From NCBI RefSeq assembly GCF_002159665.1, contig NZ_NFJC01000008.1, forward strand, positions 18,677 through 82,676: a stretch of 64,000 bases of DNA, written 5' to 3'. The position numbers and the translations under genes are program-made. Shown piece after piece: positions 1 to 7,138 of the stretch (within the stretch, counting starts at the first letter, position 1; every line of letters starts with the position of its first letter). The stretch is from Desulfovibrio sp. An276 (lineage in GTDB: Bacteria > Desulfobacterota > Desulfovibrionia > Desulfovibrionales > Desulfovibrionaceae). The notes beneath the pieces were generated by a model. It saw nothing but the letters and a program-made list of their open reading frames with translations, ran no database searches and had not been told where the DNA came from.

Positions 1-2
1 AG

Positions 3-623
3 ATAGTCACCCTGCTTGGCGCCAATGGCGCAGGCAAGAGCACAACCCTTTTGTCCATAAGCCGCCTTGTGACGCCTGACAGCGGCAGGGTGGTCTTTGA
101 CGGCATGGACCTTTCCCGCTACCAGAGCCACGAGGTGGTTGGTCTTGGCATAGCCCAGTCTCCAGAAGGCCGCAGGGTCTTCGGCACCATGACTGTGGAA
201 GAAAACCTGAAGCTCGGGGCCTTTCTGGTGGAGGACAGGGAGAAGAAGGAGCGCACCCTGGCCTGGATCTACGAGCTCTTCCCCCGCCTTCTGGAGCGCA
301 GGGAACAGCTTGCAGGAACCCTTTCCGGCGGCGAGCAACAGATGCTTGCCATAGGCAGGGCTCTCATGGCGCAGCCGCGCCTGCTTCTTCTCGACGAGCC
401 TTCCCTGGGCCTTGCTCCACTGCTTGTGAAGAGCATCTTCCAGACCATACGCCGCATTGCGGACAATGGGGTCACGGTCCTTCTGGTGGAACAAAACGCC
501 AGGGCTGCCTTGAGGCTTGCAAGCCGCGGCTATGTGCTCGAAGTGGGCAATGTTGTCATGCAGGACACGGCCAGGGGACTTTTGTCCAACCCGAGCGTGC
601 GCGAAGCCTATCTGGGTGGGTAG
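3..623 (+). CDS. livF: Branched-chain amino-acid ABC transporter ATP-binding protein LivF, 5'-truncated
   Basis: This is the cytoplasmic ATPase that powers high-affinity uptake of leucine, isoleucine and valine. The window opens inside the gene: the frame is open from base 3 and begins with the Walker A motif GANGAGKST, so only the N-terminal beta strands and the true start are missing. In the 206 visible residues the ABC signature LSGGEQQ is followed by Walker B LLLLDEPSLGLAP and the H-loop region replaced by the LLVEQNA motif typical of LivF and LivG. The short C-terminus without a LivG-type extension favours LivF. The rest of a liv operon would lie upstream, outside the window. A terminator follows directly. 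Confidence 0.88.
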   Translation: MVTLLGANGAGKSTTLLSISRLVTPDSGRVVFDGMDLSRYQSHEVVGLGIAQSPEGRRVFGTMTVEENLKLGAFLVEDREKKERTLAWIYELFPRLLERREQLAGTLSGGEQQMLAIGRALMAQPRLLLLDEPSLGLAPLLVKSIFQTIRRIADNGVTVLLVEQNARAALRLASRGYVLEVGNVVMQDTARGLLSNPSVREAYLGG

Positions 624-651
624 CATTCTTGCGAACAGGACTTTGAGAACA

Positions 652-685
652 GGGAGAAGTGGACAAGGCTTCTCCCTCTTTTTTT
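652..685 (+). terminator. Rho-independent terminator after livF
   Basis: An 8-bp stem (GGGAGAAG at 652-659 pairing with CTTCTCCC at 669-676) is followed by a run of T. It sits 29 bases after the livF stop and ends the liv transcript before the next gene. Confidence 0.8.
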
Positions 686-724
686 GAGCATGCTGGCTGA
701 GGGCCGGGAGCCCGGAGCAGTGGA

Positions 725-1507
725 ATGGAAACAGAGCTCATCGTCACCTTTCTTGCCTGGTTTTTGGGCGGATTCGTCAATATCATCACGGGCATTGGCG
801 GAAATCTCGTGGCCTTGCCGGTCATGCTCCTGGCCCTTGATTTCACTGTGGCAGCTGTTGTCTCCTGTGTCATAGGAGCCTTGCTTGGTGTCATGCTTGT
901 CTTGCGCTTCTACCGCTATGCCGATGCACGCAGTGTTGTCCTCTTGAGTCTTGGCGCACTGCCAGGACTTGTGGCAGGCGTCCTTTGCCTCAAGTATCTG
1001 CCCATCTTCTGGCTTGAGATCTTCCTTGGCTGCGTGCTCATTGCCTTTGTGGTCTGGGAATACTTTCTGGAGCGCAAGGGCGAGTCGCAGCCCGCATCTG
1101 CTCCTGCGCCAGAAAAGACAAGGGGCAGGGCGAAAGGCGCGACTTTCATGTTTCTTGGCTGGGGCAGCATCTCGGGCCTTTTTTCCGGTGTGGTGGGCCT
1201 TGGCGGCATTCCCCTGGCTGTCTGCGTCTACCTGAACCGCTGGGACAAGAACGTGGCCCGGGGGATCCTTGGCGCCTTCTTTGTTTTCAGCGTGGGCCTT
1301 GCCACAGGGCTTGATGTGCTGGCAGGCCTTGTGACCGAAAGTGTTGTGCACCACTCCCTGGCAGGCATTCCGGGCATGCTTCTTGGAACCCTGGCCGGTC
1401 TGCCCGTGGCAGGGCGCATACCCCAGCGTCTCTTCCAGCGCTGCCTCCTTGTCATGGTACTCCTTGGGGCCTTCTCCCTGCTTGCCAGGGCCTTTTTGCA
1501 ATCCTGA
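725..1507 (+). CDS. TSUP family (TauE/SafE, sulfite-exporter type) permease
   Basis: This is an inner-membrane protein of 260 residues with about eight hydrophobic helices in two halves. The two halves carry related glycine-rich motifs, GFVNIITGIGGNLVALP near residue 14 and SGLFSGVVGLGGIPLAV near residue 150, which is the internal repeat of the TauE/SafE family. Members move sulfite, sulfoacetate, sulfonates or other small organic anions; the substrate cannot be read from the sequence. A charged loop rich in Ala, Pro and Glu near residue 120 separates the halves. The start at 725 has GGAG 11 bases upstream. It stands alone between two terminators. Confidence 0.8.
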   Translation: METELIVTFLAWFLGGFVNIITGIGGNLVALPVMLLALDFTVAAVVSCVIGALLGVMLVLRFYRYADARSVVLLSLGALPGLVAGVLCLKYLPIFWLEIFLGCVLIAFVVWEYFLERKGESQPASAPAPEKTRGRAKGATFMFLGWGSISGLFSGVVGLGGIPLAVCVYLNRWDKNVARGILGAFFVFSVGLATGLDVLAGLVTESVVHHSLAGIPGMLLGTLAGLPVAGRIPQRLFQRCLLVMVLLGAFSLLARAFLQS

Positions 1508-1638
1508 ACGCCCAATATGAGCCAGGAATACGGTATTTTCGAACAGACAGTGCATTTGTTCGAGGCCTGTTTTTTCTCTTGCCTGCTTGCCAAAAGCCCG
1601 TGCCTGTGCTTATTGAAAGGGACGGATGTTACGGGATG

Positions 1639-1667
1639 CGCCGCTTTGGCCTGTGGGCGGCGTTTTT
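1639..1667 (+). terminator. Probable terminator downstream of the TSUP gene
   Basis: CGCCGC (1639-1644) pairs with GCGGCG (1657-1662), followed by TTTTT. The hairpin lies 130 bases after the stop. I see nothing else in the 292-base gap before the next gene. Confidence 0.5.
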
Positions 1668-1799
1668 CGCTACACTCTGGGGTCTGAAGGAGACACATAT
1701 CCCGGGAACTTTGCAAGACGCATGGCGTTTTGAGGGAATCGCGGGAGAGCGTGTGTTTGCCGCAAGACTCTTCCCCCAACCTCAGCATCGGTTTGACCT

Positions 1800-3233
1800 A
1801 TGGCAGCGCAAAAGAAATCCCGCACTTCACTGGCCACCCTTTCCCCGGAAGAAAAGAGAACACTCAAGGGCCTTGTGGCAGCAGTCATCTGCATGCAGCT
1901 CATAACGCCCTTTCTGCAGACAGGAACGGCAGTCATCCTGCCTGCCATGGGCGAGCATTTTCGCTGCTCTGCCACCGATCTTGGACTTGTGTCCACTGTC
2001 TATTGCATGGCCCTTGCCATCTTCAACCTTGCCATGGGCAGGGCAGGGGACAAGTGGGGCAGGCACAAGACGTGCATGTTCAGCATGGTGATGCTGGCGC
2101 CAACCTCGGTGTTCATCACCCTTGTGCCCAATATCGATTCGGTCATAGCCATGCGCTTTTTCCAGGGCATGGGTACGGCAGCCTTTTCCACCTCCTCGCT
2201 TGCCATGCTCATGGCCGTGACCCCGCCGGACGTAAAGGGGCGCATCCTTGGCACCACTTCCACTGCTGTCTATGTGGGCCTTGCCGCAGGGCCTCTCTTG
2301 AGCGGCTGGATCAATGCCCTCCTGGGCTGGAAATACTTTTTCTACGTCATTTCCCTGTGGTCTGTGGTCTGCTTTGCCATCATGTTTGTTTTGGTTAAGC
2401 AGGAATGGTACGAGAGCAGGGAAAAGCCCTACGACTGGATGGGCCTTTTGCTCTTTGCTGCGGGCATGGTTTTCTCCGTGCAGGGCTTTGTTGGTCCCAT
2501 GGACGATGCCTACAGGATCTGGCCCATACTTGCGGGTCTTTTGGTGGGAATGCTCTTTTGCGTCTACGAATACAGGCTGAAGAAAACCATACCCCTTCTC
2601 GATCTGCGCGTCCTCATCCACAACCGCATCTTTGTCCTGAGCAACCTTGCCTCCTTTTCCCTCTATGCCTCCCTCTTCAGCCTGACCTTTTTCTTAAGCC
2701 TCTATCTGCAGTACGTGAAGGGACTGGACTCGGCAGCTGCAGGCACGGTAGTCTTTCTCCAGCCTGTTGCGCAAATCCTTCTGACCTGGCCGAGCGGCTG
2801 GCTTACGGACCGCTTTGGTTCGGCGCCAGTGGCCCTGGTTGGCAATGTCCTGGCTGTAGTGAGCGTTGTCATGGCCATATTCCTTGGCGCGGACACATCC
2901 ATGTGGACCATCTCCCTCATCCTCATCCTGAACGGCCTTGGCAATGCGGTCTTTGTTACCCCCAACACCGTGATGATTATGACAAGCGTGGATCCTGCCC
3001 ACCTTTCCCAGGCCTCGGGCCTTGTGGGGACAGTTCGCACTGGCGGCATGGTCGTCAGCATGGTGACGGCAACCCTAACCCTGCGCCTTTTCATGGGCGA
3101 GGCACCCATGTCCGCTGAACGGGTTCCGCAACTCATAGAGGCCATGCAGGCAAGCTTTGTCATCTTCACTGTCATCTGCGTGGCAAGCCTCGTGTGTTCC
3201 ATAGTGCGCTACCGCGATCTGCGCAAGATATAG
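1800..3233 (+). CDS. MFS multidrug efflux transporter, DHA2 (EmrB/QacA) type
   Basis: This 477-residue inner-membrane protein is of the length expected for a 14-helix drug:proton antiporter. The MFS loop 2-3 motif appears as MGRAGDKWGRHKTCM near residue 80 and is echoed in the second half as SGWLTDRFGS near residue 335. A motif C-like AAGPLLSGWI occurs in helix 5, as in exporters. The N-terminus is a charged cytoplasmic stretch of about 24 residues before the first helix. The start at 1800 has no clear ribosome binding site, but no later Met would keep helix 1. Substrate is not predictable. A hairpin resembling an IS605-type end lies just downstream. Confidence 0.85.
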   Translation: MAAQKKSRTSLATLSPEEKRTLKGLVAAVICMQLITPFLQTGTAVILPAMGEHFRCSATDLGLVSTVYCMALAIFNLAMGRAGDKWGRHKTCMFSMVMLAPTSVFITLVPNIDSVIAMRFFQGMGTAAFSTSSLAMLMAVTPPDVKGRILGTTSTAVYVGLAAGPLLSGWINALLGWKYFFYVISLWSVVCFAIMFVLVKQEWYESREKPYDWMGLLLFAAGMVFSVQGFVGPMDDAYRIWPILAGLLVGMLFCVYEYRLKKTIPLLDLRVLIHNRIFVLSNLASFSLYASLFSLTFFLSLYLQYVKGLDSAAAGTVVFLQPVAQILLTWPSGWLTDRFGSAPVALVGNVLAVVSVVMAIFLGADTSMWTISLILILNGLGNAVFVTPNTVMIMTSVDPAHLSQASGLVGTVRTGGMVVSMVTATLTLRLFMGEAPMSAERVPQLIEAMQASFVIFTVICVASLVCSIVRYRDLRKI

Positions 3234-3248
3234 AAGAATTCGGAGAGT

Positions 3249-3286
3249 TGAAGCTCCCCCGTTTTACAACGGGGGATTCTCCCTGA
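3249..3286 (-). repeat. IS200/IS605 (TnpB-type) right-end hairpin remnant
   Basis: Read on the minus strand, a GGAGAATCCCCC arm and a GGGGGAGCTTCAA arm flank a short A/T loop (CCCCCGTTTT...AACGGGGG on the plus strand). This shape and flanking sequence recall the 3' end of omega-RNA/right ends of TnpB elements. No transposase gene is next to it, so it would be a remnant. A plain terminator for the upstream MFS gene is the alternative, though no T-run follows on the plus strand. Confidence 0.4.
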
Positions 3287-3400
3287 CCAGAAAATCGCTT
3301 TCTGCCGGATTGCCCCGACAGCTGTCACCATTCCAACAGAAGGAAAGAGCCAAATGTCGGCAGATGCCTTTGCTCAAGGAGGGAGAATATCGTCCGCCTG

Positions 3401-3787
3401 TTGTACAGAAGCATCCGCCGGTATCTGCTACTTTCCCAAAGAGTTCGCGACAGACCTCTTCCCCGTTCCCGGGATTCTGGCTTTAGCCTTGGCCTTGCCG
3501 TGACTGGCCTTGTTCTGGGCTATTGTTCAGGAAACTCGGCCCTTGCGGTCTCGCAAAAGGCCCTGCAGTACTGCCTTGTGATCCACTTTGCCTGCGCAGG
3601 GCTTATGGCAATCTTCTTGCCTGTCCACATCTACATGGCAGCCCTTGCGCCTGGCGAGGGACCAGCCCTGTGCTCCATGCTGACCGGCCTTGTGCCCCTG
3701 AAACATGTCTGCGAACACAATCCTCTCTGGTACGCCGAGCTTAAGCAAAGCGGCAAGATGGTGCAAACGGACACAAATACCCGGTAG
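3401..3787 (+). pseudogene. C-terminal remnant of a formate dehydrogenase gamma (cytochrome b) subunit
   Basis: The last two thirds of this frame reads like the end of the membrane cytochrome b subunit of respiratory formate dehydrogenase (FdnI/FdoI): a transmembrane helix, a second helix containing HFACAGLMAIFLPVHIYMA with haem-ligand-like histidines, then GEGPALCSMLTGLVP and a final EHNPLWYAEL. Those are the known end motifs of the family. The N-terminal half, with the first two helices, is absent and the frame before residue 25 is nonsense. There are no catalytic or iron-sulfur subunit genes nearby. I read it as a decayed fragment left by a larger rearrangement. Confidence 0.6.
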
Positions 3788-3831
3788 CACTCTGAGCCTG
3801 GCAGTTTGCAGCTGCGGTTTCATGTGAAGTA

Positions 3832-3935
3832 GCAAAAAAACAAAGGCCACGTTTCCCCAATCCGGAGAGCGTGGCCCTTGCAGTATGCCGGACGCAAAAA
3901 TGCCGGACAACTGATAGATATTTGTTTCAATCCAC
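3832..3935 (-). pseudogene. Decayed copy of the 3' end and terminator of an MHS-type transporter gene
   Basis: The hairpin at 3845-3876 (GGCCAC/GTGGCC) with an A-run on its left is a near copy of the terminator at 4250-4296. Next to it, minus-strand codons spell IYQLSGIFASGI, matching FIYQFSGIFASGI in the intact transporter at 4346-5680. The rest of the gene is gone. The last 12 bases, 3924-3935, also match the start of the I-C CRISPR repeat found elsewhere in the window, which may be chance. Confidence 0.55.
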
Positions 3936-4145
3936 AGTCGCCCCATCCGCAGACTGACTCCGCAAGCGGAGGATAGGGGTCGTGCGGATGCCCCCTCTCT
4001 ATTCTCTCTATAGTGAGGAGCTCCAATGGAGGATTTCATTGGTTCCATCCTCTTGTCAACTACTCTTTTCCCCCGGAAGGATGCTCAAGGGACAAAGGTA
4101 CTTTTGCTGAAGCCCCTGGTTGTCAGGCCCGAAAAGGCGTCAGCA

Positions 4146-4238
4146 AGGCCATTGGGGAGCAGGTTTTTTTTTGATGGCGTCGACGCAGTCCTGGACGTCG
4201 GGCTCGATGTTCCTCGCCATCGCAGCCAGCTTCTTGCG
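4146..4238 (-). pseudogene. Decayed copy of the 3' end of adenylate kinase
   Basis: This stretch aligns base for base, with substitutions, to the last 90 or so bases of adk at 6337-6430: both share the strings TTGATGGCGTCGA and TTCGATGT or CTCGATGT at matching spacing, and both end at CAGCCAG. On the minus strand it still reads VDAIKK near where adk has IDAIKED. It carries no start and is out of frame with anything upstream. Confidence 0.6.
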
Positions 4239-4249
4239 ATTTTGCGCAA

Positions 4250-4296
4250 AACAAAAAAAGCCAAAAGCCACGATCCCCGGATTTGGGAGCGTGGCC
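4250..4296 (-). terminator. Terminator of the MHS transporter gene
   Basis: On the minus strand the stem GCCACG...CGTGGC (4267-4295) is followed by a T-rich tract (4241-4260 complement). It lies 50 bases beyond the transporter stop. Confidence 0.75.
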
Positions 4297-4345
4297 TTCG
4301 TGTTATTGCCGGAACACCCGGCATATTGTGTACGGCTTTGGCTTG

Positions 4346-5680
4346 CTATGCTTTCTTGCTTGCGAGCTCTTCAGCCTCGGGCAGGCTCTCCTTGCCGTGG
4401 ATGCGGACAATACAGATGGTGCTTACGGAGCTTATGAGGGCAGCGATGAGCAGGTAGGTGCATAGATACCAGGGCTGACCGCCGTTGGCGCTCACCAGCA
4501 TGGTGGCAATCATGGGGGTGATACCGGAAGCGAAGATGCCCGAGAACTGGTAAATAAATGACACTGCGGAGTAGCGCACAGTGGGCTCGAAGCTGCCGGA
4601 GAAAAGGCTGGACATGGTGGCGTAGGCTGCGCCGTAGATGATGCCGAAGGGCAGGGAGATGGCCAGGAAGACCAAAAGGATGTTGTTGGGGAAGTTGTGC
4701 ATGACCCAGAAGGCGGGGAAGGCCGTGAGTCCTAGGAGAATGGCTGCGCAGCCGAAGATGCGGGCGCGGCCAAGGCTGTCAGCCTTCATGCCCCAGAAGG
4801 GAATGGCAAAGGCCATGACAAGGGCTGCACCCACGATGATGAAGATGCTGACGGTCTTGTCCATGCCGCAGGTATTGGTGAGGTAGGTCAGGGAGAACAC
4901 GCCAAAGACGTTGAAGGCTATGCCTTCCACAAAGCGGGCGCCAATGCAGGCCAGAAGGGTTCTGGGGTAGTGCTTGAAGGCAGCCATGATGGGGAAGCGG
5001 ACCTCGTCGGTCTTCTTCTTGGCCTTGGCAAAGTCCTGGGTCTCGGTGACGGTCAGACGAATGTAGGCGCCAACTGCCACAAGGGCTGCGGAGAGCAGGA
5101 AGGCAACGCGCCAGCCCCAGGCAAGGAAGTCTTCCTCGGAAAGAGCCCAGGAGAGAATGCCGATGACGGCGGAGGCAAGCATCAGGCCAAGGGCCAGGCC
5201 CACCTGGGGGAGGCTGCCGTAGAAGGCGCGCTTTTTCTCGGGTGCGGACTCGAAGGCCATGAGCACGGCACCACCCCATTCACCGCCAATGCCTATGCCC
5301 TGGGCCAGGCGGCAGATGACAAGCAGGATGGGTGCAGCGATGCCAATGGTCTCGTAGGAGGGCACAAGGCCGATGCCAACTGTGGCAACACCCATGATTT
5401 CCAGAGTGAGAACAAGCATCTTCTTGCGGCCGAGCTTGTCGCCAAAGTGCCCGAAGATGATGCCGCCCACAGGACGGGCCACAAAGCCCACGGCAAAGGT
5501 GGCAAAGGCCAGGATGGTGCCGACAGTGGCGTCAAAATCCGGGAAAAAGATCTTGTTGAAGACTATGCCTGCGACCACGCCGTAGAGGAAGAAGTCGTAC
5601 CATTCGATAACGGCTCCGACGAGGGACGAGACAACGACGCGACGCAGGTTTTTCTGCTGATCAGGGGTGGTGTTTTCCAT
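4346..5680 (-). CDS. MFS transporter, metabolite:H+ symporter (MHS) family
   Basis: This 444-residue, 12-helix inner-membrane protein is of the ShiA/ProP/KgtP type. The diagnostic start of helix 1, GAVIEWYDFFLYG, is at residues 22-34, and the loop 2-3 motif GHFGDKLGRKKML follows near residue 85. The substrate is probably a small organic acid or osmolyte but cannot be specified. Translation is taken from the ATG at 5680, preceded by GGAGAACC; the frame extends further upstream but that part looks non-coding. It is a single-gene unit with its own terminator and a 650-base AT-rich upstream region. A fragment of a sister copy lies just downstream. Confidence 0.88.
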   Translation of the reverse strand: MENTTPDQQKNLRRVVVSSLVGAVIEWYDFFLYGVVAGIVFNKIFFPDFDATVGTILAFATFAVGFVARPVGGIIFGHFGDKLGRKKMLVLTLEIMGVATVGIGLVPSYETIGIAAPILLVICRLAQGIGIGGEWGGAVLMAFESAPEKKRAFYGSLPQVGLALGLMLASAVIGILSWALSEEDFLAWGWRVAFLLSAALVAVGAYIRLTVTETQDFAKAKKKTDEVRFPIMAAFKHYPRTLLACIGARFVEGIAFNVFGVFSLTYLTNTCGMDKTVSIFIIVGAALVMAFAIPFWGMKADSLGRARIFGCAAILLGLTAFPAFWVMHNFPNNILLVFLAISLPFGIIYGAAYATMSSLFSGSFEPTVRYSAVSFIYQFSGIFASGITPMIATMLVSANGGQPWYLCTYLLIAALISSVSTICIVRIHGKESLPEAEELASKKA

Positions 5681-6250
5681 TGGTTCTCCAAAGACCTGTA
5701 TGTGTGATGAGCAGACCCGTCCCGACGAGCGGGGAAGAGGTCTGAGTAGTGGCACCATTGAAGGGAAGGCCTTGGCCGGGCCCTGGCGCTGCGGCCCCTG
5801 CAAGGATTGTGCCACAATTTTCACATGCAGCAGAAAAGAAAAGGGTTTGCGCCGACTTGTACAGGCAATGTGCAAGAGAATCACAAGCAGGGCACAATGC
5901 AGACCTGCATTGTTATTTGTACTTGTGATCAAGAGCTTGCGCTTATAGTTGCAGATATGCTACTCATGCCTGCAACTCTCCCAAAAGGCATTTTTTGAGC
6001 GAAACTGGCAAAAGAGAAGAAAATATCATAGTATTGCGTTCGCATTTGTGCCTTGCGACCTTTTCGCGTCATGTCGGGGATATTGGATACAAGTCGCCAT
6101 AATAAAAGATAAAATTTATAATTTTACTCTTTTCTTTATTAAGATGCAATTTTGCAATATTTGTGCCAAATTTCGCAAATATTGGTTGCAATTTTACAAT
6201 ATTCAATAAAGTTTTTTCCAGTGTGTCCAGAAGCCAGGGACCGGGCTTGG
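5681..6250. other. Intergenic region, AT-rich, upstream of the MHS transporter
   Basis: No credible gene is present. The part from 5990 to 6215 is far richer in A and T than its surroundings and holds the inverted repeat described separately. Both flanking genes are on the minus strand, so this is the promoter region of the MHS transporter. Confidence 0.6.
6145..6194. promoter_or_regulatory. Candidate operator: inverted repeat flanked by direct repeats
   Basis: CAATATTTG (6155-6163) and CAAATATTG (6176-6184) form a perfect 9-bp inverted repeat with a 12-base spacer. A GCAATTTT direct repeat flanks both sides. The symmetry suits a dimeric regulator, but the distance to the next start (about 460 bases) is long. 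Confidence 0.35.
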
Positions 6251-6294
6251 CACAAAAAAAGGGCGACCCGTACCCCAAAGGGGACGGATCGCCC
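6251..6294 (-). terminator. Terminator of adk
   Basis: Minus-strand stem GGGCGATCC...GGGTCGCCC is followed by TTTTTTT. It starts 43 bases past the adk stop. Confidence 0.85.
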
Positions 6295-6336
6295 GAAAGT
6301 CCCAGGGCCCTCGTTCCGGGCTCTGGCGTTCAATGC

Positions 6337-7008
6337 TTAGGCCAGCTTGGAGAGCAGGTCTTCCTTGATGGCGTCGATGGTGCCCTGACCGTCGAGTTCG
6401 ATGTACTTGGTCTGGCCGTCTGCAGCCAGTTTCTTGAAGTAGTAGGCTGCGGCGAGGGTGCCGTTTTCGGTGTTGTAGTAGATGTCGTGGCGCTTGTTGA
6501 TGGCGGCCTCGTCCTGGTCGTCGGCCCTGGTGCTCAGATCACCGCCACAGACGCGGCACTTGTCACCGTTGGGCTTGATGGCGTCGATGAAGATGTTGTT
6601 GGGGTGGTTGTTGTTGTTCTGGCAGAGCCTGCGGCCCATTATGCGGTTGCGGGCAATTTCCCTGGGAAGCAGGATTTCGATGACGTAGTCCAGCTTGATG
6701 CCGGCCTTCTGCAGGGCGTCCCACAGCATTTCGGCCTGAACCATGTTGCGCGGGAAGCCGTCGAGCAGCCAGCCGTTCTCGCCCTTGGTCTTCAGGGTGT
6801 CGAGCACCATGGGGATGGTGATGGAATCGGGCACGAGGTCGCCTCTGTCAATGTAGGCCTTGGCCTGCTTGCCAAGCTCGGTGCCGCCCTTGATGTTTTC
6901 GCGGAAGATGGCGCCGGATTCGATGTGGGCCAGGTTGTATTTCTGTTTGACGAGTTCGCCCTGAGTACCCTTGCCGCTGCCGTTGGGACCAAAAATCAGA
7001 ATATTCAT
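6337..7008 (-). CDS. adk: Adenylate kinase
   Basis: It interconverts ATP plus AMP with two ADP in the cytoplasm. The P-loop GPNGSGKGTQ is at residues 7-16, the AMP-site region DGFPRN follows near residue 84, and the LID carries cysteines (RRLC, then CRVCGGDLSTRADD), as in zinc-containing bacterial adenylate kinases. At 223 residues it is of long-type length. The start at 7008 is preceded by GAGGAAGGG; the longer open frame upstream reads through the leader. It is followed by its own terminator. A broken copy of its 3' end lies 2.1 kb away at 4146-4238. Confidence 0.95.
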   Translation of the reverse strand: MNILIFGPNGSGKGTQGELVKQKYNLAHIESGAIFRENIKGGTELGKQAKAYIDRGDLVPDSITIPMVLDTLKTKGENGWLLDGFPRNMVQAEMLWDALQKAGIKLDYVIEILLPREIARNRIMGRRLCQNNNNHPNNIFIDAIKPNGDKCRVCGGDLSTRADDQDEAAINKRHDIYYNTENGTLAAAYYFKKLAADGQTKYIELDGQGTIDAIKEDLLSKLA

Positions 7009-7138
7009 ATCCCTTCCTCTCCGTGTTTTGTTTTCGCCGCAAAGGGCGTGTGAAAAAATAGACAAGCGTCCTTTACCTACGCCAGCAGCCTTTTTGTGTC
7101 AAGACGGGAAAAGAGTTTTTGCACACACGTTTCCCCGA

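Noticed and set aside
608..1555. 315-codon minus-strand frame
   Set aside because: Antisense to the TSUP permease; composition is Lys/Gly/His-rich shadow sequence without a start signal.
3924..3935. Possible third I-C CRISPR repeat
   Set aside because: Only 12 bases match; the remaining 20 do not, and it overlaps a decayed transporter fragment.
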